NCBI GenBank assembly: GCA_903910705.1
Contig: CAIWAN010000098.1
Location: 1 to 39,485 of the forward strand
Source of the DNA: an uncultured Candidatus Marinamargulisbacteria bacterium
GTDB taxonomy: Bacteria > Margulisbacteria > Riflemargulisbacteria > GWF2-35-9
Direction of reading: 5' to 3'
DNA length: 39,485 bases
Shown: piece after piece, positions 33,226 through 39,350 of the stretch
Position numbering within the stretch: position 1 is the first letter of the stretch
How the letters are laid out: each line of letters opens with the position of its first letter
Made by a program: the position numbers and the translations under genes
The notes under the pieces: model-generated
Seen by the model: the letters and a program-made list of their open reading frames with translations, nothing else
Databases searched by the model: none
What the model was told of the DNA's origin: nothing

Positions 33226-33866
33226 GGTAGTTCTTTGTCTAAAATTTTGGCTAAACGTTTGGCGAGATTGGCTTTGCCCTTGACCCGCTTGATCTGTGTT
33301 TTTGACTTTATCAAAAGAAAAGTATGTTTTTTCTTGAACGGCAATTTATTGGCGATGATAAGGTTGGCCTGTGAGGCCCGTTTGCTCTTGAGGGCAATGC
33401 TCGTTAGCTTCCTGAGATTCTTTCGAGCCTCAAGTTTAAATTTGATGAGTTTGATTTGACGGTCCCACGTTTTGATCTTGTCCGCGATCTTGGGTGCTTT
33501 TGACAGCGAAAGTTTTAGCTTTTTCTTAGAGGAAATTTTGCCTTTGAGCGGTTTCTTAAGTAAAAAGTCTGAAATAGCGGCGGCATGAATGAGGGCGAGA
33601 TATTTTTCTTTTTTGACTTCTTTTTTGACCGCTTTGTAAAAGTCTTTAAATAGGATAGCCCGAATAATATGAATCCGCTTATGTTTGAACGCAGCGAGAT
33701 CAACTCGACAATCCGCTAAGATGACGGTTACGTCAAACCCTCGCTTAGCACACGCTTTTGCAATGCGTAGCCCTGTTTCCCCGGAGAAGATATTCGTTAG
33801 GACGCGGACATCATCGAGAGGCGCCCATGTGTTGCCAGCCGTGATGAGCAGATGTCGTTTTGTCAT
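33222..33866 (-). CDS. coaB: Phosphopantothenate-cysteine ligase (CoaB)
   Basis: 214 residues; joins cysteine to phosphopantothenate in coenzyme A synthesis. LLITAGNTWAPLDDVRVLTNIFSGETGLRIAKACAKRGFDVTVI is the Rossmann-like start of the CoaB half, with the TNxxSGxxG nucleotide-binding element. AAISDF near residue 95 matches the AAVSDF motif. The second half is strikingly rich in Lys and Ser (KPLKGKISSKKKLKLSLSK), and IIANKLPF stands where AND/AN-D is usual. In most bacteria this is the C-terminal part of CoaBC; here it is a separate gene. Confidence 0.88.
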   Translation of the reverse strand: MTKRHLLITAGNTWAPLDDVRVLTNIFSGETGLRIAKACAKRGFDVTVILADCRVDLAAFKHKRIHIIRAILFKDFYKAVKKEVKKEKYLALIHAAAISDFLLKKPLKGKISSKKKLKLSLSKAPKIADKIKTWDRQIKLIKFKLEARKNLRKLTSIALKSKRASQANLIIANKLPFKKKHTFLLIKSKTQIKRVKGKANLAKRLAKILDKELP

Positions 33867-34411
33867 TGGCCTGCGTTTACCGCATCGACAAGGGTGTCGA
33901 TCGTAGCCATAGCGCCCATGCCCGTTTCGCCACAGGCCAATACGCTTTCACGGGGTGCAATGATGGAGAGGTTCGGGTAGGTTTGTGACAGGGTTTGAAG
34001 GTGGCCTTTGACGAGGGGATTATCCCACATACGGGTGTTCATTGCGGGGGCAAGCATCAGCGGTGTCGTCGAGGGTAAGGCGAGAACACTGGTCGTTAGG
34101 AGATTGTCAGCAAGCCCTAAGGCTAATTTGGCTATCGTGTTAGCGGTAATCGGGGCGATCAAGAAAATATTGGCCCATAGGGCAAGCTCTATATGGGCGG
34201 TAGGGTCGCCAACATGCTCAGATGTATCGGTATAGGCAGGGAATGTCGATAAGGTTCGGACGCTTAGTTCGGTTACAAATTGGGTGGCTTTGGGCGTTAA
34301 GATGACTTTTACAACATGTCCGTTTTTATGGAGTTGATGAATGAGGTCGAGCGTTTTGTAAGCCGCGATCCCGCCGGTGATTCCAATGAGGATATTTTTA
34401 GTGGACATCAT
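33863..34411 (-). CDS. coaC: Phosphopantothenoylcysteine decarboxylase (CoaC)
   Basis: 182 residues from ATG 34411, which overlaps the tusA stop as TAATG; a longer frame upstream is not needed. It is an FMN-dependent HFCD flavoprotein: ILIGITGGIAAYKTLDLIHQL at the start, AHIELALWANIFLIAPITANTIAKLALGLADNLLTT near 70-105 with the catalytic His, PAMNTRMWDNP near 122 and the substrate-binding Cys in LACGETGMGAM near 162. It overlaps coaB by 4 nt, so the two halves of CoaBC are made from one message. Confidence 0.9.
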   Translation of the reverse strand: MMSTKNILIGITGGIAAYKTLDLIHQLHKNGHVVKVILTPKATQFVTELSVRTLSTFPAYTDTSEHVGDPTAHIELALWANIFLIAPITANTIAKLALGLADNLLTTSVLALPSTTPLMLAPAMNTRMWDNPLVKGHLQTLSQTYPNLSIIAPRESVLACGETGMGAMATIDTLVDAVNAGQ

Positions 34412-34632
34412 TAGATTTGAATGAGAACCCGCGATTGAAGACCTTCGGTCTTGGACCAAAGCATCTCTTTTTCCATGCGTTGACACCAACTTTTGACATC
34501 ATCAAGAAATGTTGGAGCATCGGCGATGGCTTCTATCGTGTCACCGATCTGGCAGGTATTTAGTTCTAGGGTCAATCTTATGGTGGGTTGGGGACAGGGG
34601 AGTCCATTTAAATCCAGAATCTTTGTGGCCAT
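34411..34632 (-). CDS. TusA/SirA-like sulfur-carrier protein
   Basis: 73 residues. LDLNGLPCPQPTIRLTLEL carries the CPxP motif with active Cys13. The protein fits the TusA/SirA/YedF group, in which this Cys carries a persulfide. Known TusA members pass sulfur to tRNA wobble uridine, but others serve different sulfur paths, and no other tus gene is here. AGGTGAGG precedes the ATG. It starts 18 nt after the end of tRNA-Met on the same strand, so the two may be co-transcribed. Confidence 0.85.
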   Translation of the reverse strand: MATKILDLNGLPCPQPTIRLTLELNTCQIGDTIEAIADAPTFLDDVKSWCQRMEKEMLWSKTEGLQSRVLIQI

Positions 34633-34650
34633 GCCTCACCTGTTTTCGTT

Positions 34651-34727
34651 TGGTAGCGATGAGTGGGCTCGAACCACTGACACCACGGGTATGAGCCGTG
34701 TGCTCTAACCAACTGAGCTACATCGCC
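34651..34727 (-). tRNA. tRNA-Met, elongator (anticodon CAT)
   Basis: The minus strand reads GGCGATG, AGCTCAGTTGGTTAGAGC, a CTCATAC loop with CAT (34691-34693 on the plus strand), GGTTCGAGCCC and CATCGCTACCA. It is 77 nt with encoded CCA. The first acceptor pair is a G-T wobble. The elongator form is supported by the D arm and by similarity to the Escherichia coli elongator; initiator tRNAs lack the 1-72 pair altogether. Confidence 0.95.
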
Positions 34728-34821
34728 AACCTGATATGCATATTTTCACACATTTGACGGGTTGCTACAACATTGAAAATAGGGGTGAGGTATAAAATGT
34801 CGAAGAATTGATTAATTTTGA

Positions 34822-34920
34822 TTTGATTTTAGGGTAAATATTGCTAGACATCGGTTTGACTTTCGGGCTAAATTTATGTAATATTGGGTTGATTTTAAGT
34901 TAGGCTGAAAACGATGAAAC
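34822..34920 (+). repeat. Three degenerate 33-bp tandem units before the AAA gene
   Basis: TTTGATTTTAGGGTAAAT (from 34822), TTTGACTTTCGGGCTAAAT (from 34855) and GTTGATTTTAAGTTAGG (from 34888) begin at exact 33-nt intervals. The first two agree well over about 19 nt; the third is weak. The units overlap the promoter and start codon. The rest of 34728-34821 shows nothing I can support. Confidence 0.5.
34856..34884 (+). promoter_or_regulatory. Promoter of the AAA ATPase gene
   Basis: TTGACT at 34856-34861 and TAATAT at 34879-34884 with 17-nt spacing. The ATG is 29 nt after the -10. Confidence 0.55.
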
Positions 34921-36221
34921 GAAAAATTGATCAATATCTTCTTGATTGGGCCACAAATAAACATCGAAAAGTCCTTGTCGTTCGTGGAGCGAGGCAAGTA
35001 GGGAAAACCTATTCTATTCGACAGCTCGGTTCGACTTTTCCTTATTTTTTAGAAGTTAATTTCGAAAAAGATAAAGACGTGGCCAAGTTTTTTGAAGGCA
35101 ATCTAAACCCTCAAACGATTTGCGAGAAGCTATCAGCCTATTATCGAATGCCGATAGAATCAGGGAAAACGTTGCTATTCTTTGACGAAATCCAAGTTTG
35201 TCAAAACGCGATAAGTTCTTTGAGGTATTTCTATGAAGACCTCCCCTCCATTCATGTTGTTGCGGCGGGTTCTTTGTTGGAGTTTGTGCTTGAGGAGATT
35301 CCCTCTTTTGGGGTAGGGCGACTTACCTCGCTTTTTATGTATCCCCTAAGCTTTGAGGAGTTTATCGACGCCCTTGGAGAGACAAAATTAAATGTATTCA
35401 TCGATGAGGCGAGCGCTGATTTCCCTGTGGACGAGGTATTCCATAAACGGATTCTTGAATACCTAAAAACATTCCTGATTATTGGAGGTATGCCGGATGT
35501 GGTCAAACATTATGTCGAGTTTCGCGACTTGTTGCTTTGCCAGAGATTGCTAGATGATATCCTCTTAACGTATAAACAGGATTTCTCGAAATATCGAAAG
35601 AATGCCCCTGTTGGACGCATTCAAGATGTCTTCGAATCCATCTCCTTTCAATCGGGGAATCGTTTTAAGTATGCAACGATCGATGCTACTGTCAAATCAA
35701 CCCTTTTTAAAGATAGCCTTGAAATGCTCGTGAAATCTGGATTGGCCTATAAAATTTTTAATACATCGGCGTCTGGTATACCCTTGGGAGCTCAGATAAA
35801 GGCAGATCAATTTAAGGTTATCCTGTTCGATGTGGGCGCTCAACAACGGGAGCAAAATAATAATATTGGTGAAATGCTTGTCTCCGATGACTATCCTATG
35901 GTTAATAAGGGAAGTATCGCCGAAGTCTTTGCCGGGTTAGAGCTTATTAAGGATGGGAATCCTCATTTGCCACCTGCTCAATATTATTGGCAACGTGAGG
36001 CTCGAAGTAGTCAAGCAGAGGTCGACTACGTTATTCAAATCGGTGATCAAATTGTTCCTGTTGAGGTGAAATCGGGAACGAAGGGTCAAATGCAGAGTAT
36101 GCATCTTTTCCTGAGCGAAAAGAAACAGTCCAGAGGTATTCGGTTGTCCTTAGAGAATTTTGGCAAGATGGGCGATATTGAAATAATTCCCTTGTACGCG
36201 ATCCGGCATATTCATCAATGA
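34914..36221 (+). CDS. AAA ATPase with DUF4143 nuclease-like C-terminus
   Basis: 435 residues. The N-terminal AAA_14 domain has Walker A GARQVGKT near residues 24-31, Walker B LLFFDEIQ near 86-93 and AAGSLLEFVL near 122. MYPLSFEEF near 145 is typical of the group. The C-terminal DUF4143 part (QREARSSQAEVDYVIQIGDQIVPVEVKSGTKG, near 355-385) has the D-x-x-x-E-V-K core of PD-(D/E)XK folds. The family is patchy and often accessory; its role is unknown. The PLD gene overlaps its end by 4 nt, so the two are a unit. Confidence 0.88.
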   Translation: MKRKIDQYLLDWATNKHRKVLVVRGARQVGKTYSIRQLGSTFPYFLEVNFEKDKDVAKFFEGNLNPQTICEKLSAYYRMPIESGKTLLFFDEIQVCQNAISSLRYFYEDLPSIHVVAAGSLLEFVLEEIPSFGVGRLTSLFMYPLSFEEFIDALGETKLNVFIDEASADFPVDEVFHKRILEYLKTFLIIGGMPDVVKHYVEFRDLLLCQRLLDDILLTYKQDFSKYRKNAPVGRIQDVFESISFQSGNRFKYATIDATVKSTLFKDSLEMLVKSGLAYKIFNTSASGIPLGAQIKADQFKVILFDVGAQQREQNNNIGEMLVSDDYPMVNKGSIAEVFAGLELIKDGNPHLPPAQYYWQREARSSQAEVDYVIQIGDQIVPVEVKSGTKGQMQSMHLFLSEKKQSRGIRLSLENFGKMGDIEIIPLYAIRHIHQ

Positions 36222-36745
36222 AGCTAATACGCTGTCACATTCTCGGTATTTTTCTGATCTCGTCGTTAGGTTTCTCGACGCAGGTCTTTTTTAGTCCCAA
36301 TGGGGGCGCACGAGCCGAGCTGGTTCGGCTGATCCAACAATCGAGCGCCAATATTGACATAGCGATCTATAGCTTTACCTCCAAAGAGCTGGGCCTTGCT
36401 GTCTCAGCAGCAGCCAAATCGGGTCGAAAGGTAAGGGTGTTGGCTGATCGCGATCAAAACAAAGGCAAATCTTCGGTGATCCCGTGGATCTCAAAATATG
36501 TAGAGGTTCGCATCCTGCCCGAGCCCGGTGTTCGGGGGATCATGCACGATAAATTTATGTTGATAGGGAGCCGCATCTTAACAACCGGGTCCTATAATTG
36601 GACTAATAACGCCGAGTATTTTAATCAGGAAAACCTGCTCGTCATCACCGATACTGAAATGATCAAGGCCTATCATCGAGAATTCGAGAAATTATGGAGT
36701 CAAGCCAACCCCTACAAGGCCTACGATAATGATCCGTCCTTCTGA
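36218..36745 (+). CDS. Secreted phospholipase D-family nuclease
   Basis: 175 residues with a signal peptide at about 1-20 (LGIFLISSLGFSTQVFF). A single HKD motif reads MHDKFMLIGSRILTTGSYNWTNNAEYFNQEN near residues 108-138. Single-HKD members such as Nuc dimerise to make one active site and cut DNA non-specifically. A periplasmic or outside location is likely. It is translationally coupled to the AAA ATPase gene. The 3' end overlaps the convergent PIN gene by 25 nt. Confidence 0.88.
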   Translation: MKLIRCHILGIFLISSLGFSTQVFFSPNGGARAELVRLIQQSSANIDIAIYSFTSKELGLAVSAAAKSGRKVRVLADRDQNKGKSSVIPWISKYVEVRILPEPGVRGIMHDKFMLIGSRILTTGSYNWTNNAEYFNQENLLVITDTEMIKAYHREFEKLWSQANPYKAYDNDPSF

Positions 36746-37164
36746 CCTCGATCCAACCCTTTAACGTAATCTTCGGCAGTCATGACAGGGAGCCGACCTT
36801 TTTTATAGTCTTTAATATTGCGCGTTAGGATCACTGGGATTTGGTGTTGAATGGCACAATAGTGCTGAATAGCATCTTCAAAGTCATTGAAAGCTGAAGA
36901 GAGGGCCAAGTCAATGACGCGAGCATCAACACTAAGAACAGAAACGAGGAGTTTTAGTCGTTGAAGGATTTGTCGAGAAACAGGCTTAGATAGCTGTCGA
37001 GAAAGAATATAATCTAAGTTTGAGAAGATTAATGAAGAAACATAGAGAGAGACAAGGCCCTGTTCGGCAAGTCCAAACACAATCTTAGCAAACTCGACAT
37101 GAGGTTCTCGTGCCAAAAATAGATCAAGAATGATGTCGGAATCAACAAACAGCTTAGGTTTCAT
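36721..37164 (-). CDS. PIN-domain toxin (VapC-like)
   Basis: 147 residues of PIN fold. KPKLFVDSDIILDLFLAREPH gives the first acidic cluster, FEDAIQHYCAIQHQIPVILTRNIKDYKKGRLPVMTAEDYV holds the remaining acids in the usual order. Such proteins are RNases that cut tRNA or rRNA, blocked by an adjacent antitoxin. The gene overlaps the antitoxin by 4 nt and the convergent PLD gene by 25 nt. Confidence 0.85.
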   Translation of the reverse strand: MKPKLFVDSDIILDLFLAREPHVEFAKIVFGLAEQGLVSLYVSSLIFSNLDYILSRQLSKPVSRQILQRLKLLVSVLSVDARVIDLALSSAFNDFEDAIQHYCAIQHQIPVILTRNIKDYKKGRLPVMTAEDYVKGLDRGQKDGSLS

Positions 37165-37403
37165 GAGTATTTATTTAGAAGGTGTTTAGCGTAAGCCTCG
37201 TTTGTTGTGTCATTGGTTAGACGAAGTATGCCCGTTAGCTCCTGAGTGATGGGGGTATTAGACATAGCATCGGGCGTCGATGTTGAAAGCCTAGCTAGGA
37301 AAGTCTGAACAAGGCCAGAAATACTCCTTTTATGGAATCCCGAATATTGTTTAGCGCTTTCCAAAACTTTTTCATCAATACTGAGTGTTAATTTTCTATT
37401 CAT
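37161..37403 (-). CDS. Ribbon-helix-helix antitoxin (DUF6364-like)
   Basis: 80 residues from ATG 37403, because an upstream start would lie inside the promoter. MNRKLTLSIDEKVLESAKQYSGFHKRSISGLVQTFLA is a short strand plus helices of a RHH DNA-binding domain. The tail (TQELTGILRLTNDTTNEAYAKHLLNKYS) should contact the toxin. It precedes the PIN gene and overlaps it by 4 nt, giving an antitoxin-toxin order as in vapBC. Confidence 0.8.
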   Translation of the reverse strand: MNRKLTLSIDEKVLESAKQYSGFHKRSISGLVQTFLARLSTSTPDAMSNTPITQELTGILRLTNDTTNEAYAKHLLNKYS

Positions 37404-37409
37404 ACGTAC

Positions 37410-37439
37410 ATTATTATTCCACGCAATACGTATTGTCAA
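37410..37439 (-). promoter_or_regulatory. Antitoxin promoter with palindromic operator
   Basis: On the minus strand TTGACA at 37439-37434 is followed after 17-18 nt by TAATAA/AATAAT. A perfect 10-bp palindrome AATACGTATT (37425-37434) sits between them, and ATACGTAC lies just before the ATG. Autoregulation by the RHH antitoxin is the natural reading. Confidence 0.55.
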
Positions 37440-37442
37440 ACA

Positions 37443-37451
37443 TGGTATAAT
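37443..37451 (+). promoter_or_regulatory. Extended -10 (TGGTATAAT) for nth
   Basis: TGG plus TATAAT, ending 8 nt before the ATG at 37460. It lies back to back with the antitoxin -35, so the two promoters share one short region. Confidence 0.6.
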
Positions 37452-37459
37452 TTTTTTCT

Positions 37460-38176
37460 ATGATACAACTCACTGACCTCGACTGGATTTTGCCGCAGAT
37501 CGAGGTGCTGACTCAGGATATGCCGCCACTGTATATTTCCCATAGGCTCCATGACATTCCCGACCCCGAAGAACGGGCGTTTAAGATATTGGTATCCTCT
37601 ATTATCAGTTTGCGCACCAAAGAGAAGGCCACATGGGAGGTGTCAGAGCGGCTCTATGCTCGAATTTCTAGCCTTGAAGAGCTTTTGGCCTTGCCGATAG
37701 AGGAAATGGAGGCGCTGCTGTTCTCCTGCGGCTTTTATAAACAAAAATCGCGTCAGATCAAAGCCGTCTGTCAAATCCTCAAAGATCAATTCAATGGACA
37801 CGTGCCCCATACGATCGATGACCTATTAACCTTGCCCGGTGTGGGGCGAAAAGTCGCCAATCTGGTGGTGACGGAGGCCTTCGAGAAAGAGGGGATTTGT
37901 GTCGACATTCATGTCCATCGCATCAGCAATCGGTGGGGCATCGTCAGCACCAAGGACCCCGATGCCACCGAAATGGCGCTTCGCCAGATCCTCCCAGCAA
38001 AACATTGGCGCGCCTACAATCAACGCCTCGTTGTTTTTGGCCAAAACATTTGCCTTCCTGTCAAACCAAAATGTGTCGAGTGTTTCTTAAGGGAACAATG
38101 CCCCTCGGCTAGCAGAATTACCTTGAAACGACAACTTGATGAGGAATTGCCAAAAATCAAGTCACTATTTGAATGA
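37460..38176 (+). CDS. nth: Endonuclease III
   Basis: 238-residue base-excision glycosylase/AP lyase for oxidised pyrimidines. The HhH motif LPGVGRKVANLVV (near residues 125-137) holds the catalytic Lys, and VDIHVHRISNRWG (near 148) the catalytic Asp. The 4Fe-4S loop is Cys198-X6-Cys205-X2-Cys208-X5-Cys214. After the cluster the tail is SASRITLKRQLDEELPKIKSLFE. A diverged second copy of the code for residues from Cys208 onward is found 670 bp downstream, so this 3' end may be a replacement. Confidence 0.95.
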   Translation: MIQLTDLDWILPQIEVLTQDMPPLYISHRLHDIPDPEERAFKILVSSIISLRTKEKATWEVSERLYARISSLEELLALPIEEMEALLFSCGFYKQKSRQIKAVCQILKDQFNGHVPHTIDDLLTLPGVGRKVANLVVTEAFEKEGICVDIHVHRISNRWGIVSTKDPDATEMALRQILPAKHWRAYNQRLVVFGQNICLPVKPKCVECFLREQCPSASRITLKRQLDEELPKIKSLFE

Positions 38177-38182
38177 TTAGTG

Positions 38183-38188
38183 TATAAT
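38183..38188 (+). promoter_or_regulatory. -10 box for the DUF4160-DUF2442 pair
   Basis: TATAAT ends 8 nt before the ATG at 38197, directly after the nth stop. No Shine-Dalgarno. Confidence 0.5.
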
Positions 38189-38196
38189 TGTATCAA

Positions 38197-38457
38197 ATGC
38201 CTACAGTGATAAACGTTCATGGATGGCGCTTCTTCTTTTATTCAAATGAAGGCTGTGAGCCGATGCATATTCATTGTAAGAATGGCGATAAACAATGCAA
38301 ATACTGGTTCGATTTAGACTATTATGATTTAAAAGAAGCGTATTCTTACAAAATGTCCGCAGCAGATACTCGATTTGTTCGAAAGATATTGTTCGATAAT
38401 TTTGAGTTTTTCAAAAAAGCTTGGAATGCTTTTCTTAAAACTAAACTAGGGAGCTAA
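38197..38457 (+). CDS. DUF4160 protein, possible toxin
   Basis: 86 residues from ATG 38197 (MPTVINVHGWRFFFYSNEGCEPMHIHCKNGD), which matches the DUF4160 opening with its conserved Pro/His-x-His element. DUF4160 genes commonly sit next to DUF2442 genes as two-gene, toxin-antitoxin-like modules; the activity is unproven. A longer TTG start at 38188 would begin in the -10 box. It ends one base before the next ATG. It appears to be part of the segment inserted in the nth 3' end. Base composition is visibly more A/T-rich than nth. Confidence 0.75.
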   Translation: MPTVINVHGWRFFFYSNEGCEPMHIHCKNGDKQCKYWFDLDYYDLKEAYSYKMSAADTRFVRKILFDNFEFFKKAWNAFLKTKLGS

Positions 38458-38458
38458 C

Positions 38459-38719
38459 ATGAAACATCATCATATACAAAATGTTGGGTTTACAGATGAC
38501 ACCATGCATCTAGCTGTAGACAATAAAGAATATTCTTTCGACTTAAAGTCCATTTCAAAGCCTCTATTTCAAGCTAGTGCTGAAAAAAGAATTGCCTTCG
38601 AATATGATTCTTTTGGTTATGGCATTCATTGGCCTGAACTAGACGAAGACCTTTCTATCGATGGGCTTCTTGGTTCTCTACGTAAAATTGATAACACGAA
38701 AGAATTTATATCCGTTTAG
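38459..38719 (+). CDS. DUF2442 protein, possible antitoxin
   Basis: 86 residues. HIQNVGFTDDTMHLAVDNKEYSFDL is the N-terminal sheet and FGYGIHWPELDEDLSIDGLLG is the hallmark DUF2442 motif (G-x-x-I-x-W-P-x-x-D-x-D-x-x). It forms a close pair with the DUF4160 gene, with GGGAGC before the ATG. The pair behaves like a small mobile addiction module, by family context only. No DNA-binding domain is obvious, unlike the RHH antitoxins elsewhere in the window. Confidence 0.78.
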   Translation: MKHHHIQNVGFTDDTMHLAVDNKEYSFDLKSISKPLFQASAEKRIAFEYDSFGYGIHWPELDEDLSIDGLLGSLRKIDNTKEFISV

Positions 38720-38750
38720 GAATAGCTTAACATCGCTACTAAGACTTAAT

Positions 38751-38801
38751 TGTTTTCTGCAGGAACAATGCCCTGCGGCTAGTCATACGAAGAAGAAATA
38801 G
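38751..38801 (+). pseudogene. Remnant of the 3' end of an nth gene
   Basis: 17 codons read CFLQEQCPAASHTKKK then stop. The intact nth has CFLREQCPSASRIT from Cys208. Eleven of the first eleven codons align, with nine identical residues but several synonymous changes (TTC TTA AGG against TTT CTG CAG), so it is a diverged copy. CFxxxCP is the 4Fe-4S loop end, and a short Lys tail is typical of Nth proteins. It has no start. Confidence 0.8.
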
Positions 38802-38891
38802 AAAAGTTCTTTCACTAAGAAATCCAAAGTTCCTGAATCGCCATAAAATCGGGGTGTAAACGCGACACAAAATAATATTTACGCGAAAAGC

Positions 38892-38920
38892 TTGATTTTT
38901 AGAAATCTTGCGTATATAAT
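38892..38920 (+). promoter_or_regulatory. Strong promoter before the DUF6788 gene
   Basis: TTGATT at 38892-38897 and consensus TATAAT at 38915-38920 with 17-nt spacing, 46 nt before the ATG. Confidence 0.75.
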
Positions 38921-38935
38921 GTATTTTGTACGCAA
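38908..38935. promoter_or_regulatory. Inverted repeat around the -10 box
   Basis: TTGCGTA (38908-38914) and TACGCAA (38929-38935) are a perfect 7-bp inverted repeat with a 14-nt spacer containing the TATAAT. It fits an operator over the promoter. Confidence 0.55.
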
Positions 38936-38966
38936 TACGAGCAAAATTGATGGCAATGGGGGCTGT

Positions 38967-39350
38967 ATGACGAAAACACCGGAGTGGCTGAGTCAATGTC
39001 GTGGCGAGCTTGTGGCACTAAGAAAACAGCAGGACGCGCTTTATCAGCGACTGATGAATCCGCCACCGGACATGAAGGCAGGGTCGTTGAGTTTGCAATA
39101 TAAGCGGTGCGGAAAAGCCACCTGTAAATGCATGCGGGCAGAGAACCCCGAGAAGCATGGGCCCTACTATTATCTGATTACGCATAAATCGGGCAAAACC
39201 GTTCTACGTTATGTGAAGAATCAGGAGGATCGAGAGGCTATCCAACGCTACGAGGCCTATGAATCCCAGATCAAAGAGTACCAAGCCCTTCAGAAAAAGA
39301 TGATTGAGCTTTTTACGTCAATCCAAGAGAGGCGTAGTCATGGACGATAA
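38967..39350 (+). CDS. DUF6788-like protein, often transposase-linked
   Basis: 127 residues from ATG 38967 (MTKTPEWLSQCRGELVALRKQ); GGGGG lies shortly before it. A frame upstream to 38892 would cover the promoter. The centre reads GSLSLQYKRCGKATCKCMRAENPEKHGPYYYL (near residues 37-68), a CGKxxCxC knuckle followed by HGPYYYL. The second half is a coiled coil (AIQRYEAYESQIKEYQALQKKMIELFTSI). I recall this domain upstream of transposase genes in many genomes, so it may be an insertion-element accessory gene. An 11-nt overlap ties it to the next gene. Confidence 0.7.
   Translation: MTKTPEWLSQCRGELVALRKQQDALYQRLMNPPPDMKAGSLSLQYKRCGKATCKCMRAENPEKHGPYYYLITHKSGKTVLRYVKNQEDREAIQRYEAYESQIKEYQALQKKMIELFTSIQERRSHGR

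Noticed and set aside
38757-38780. The second half of the 31541 palindrome repeated after 38756 (GAACAAT and CTAGTC)
   Set aside because: Those bases are explained by the nth remnant codons (GAA CAA TGC, GCT AGT C), so only the first 20 nt are counted as the shared element.
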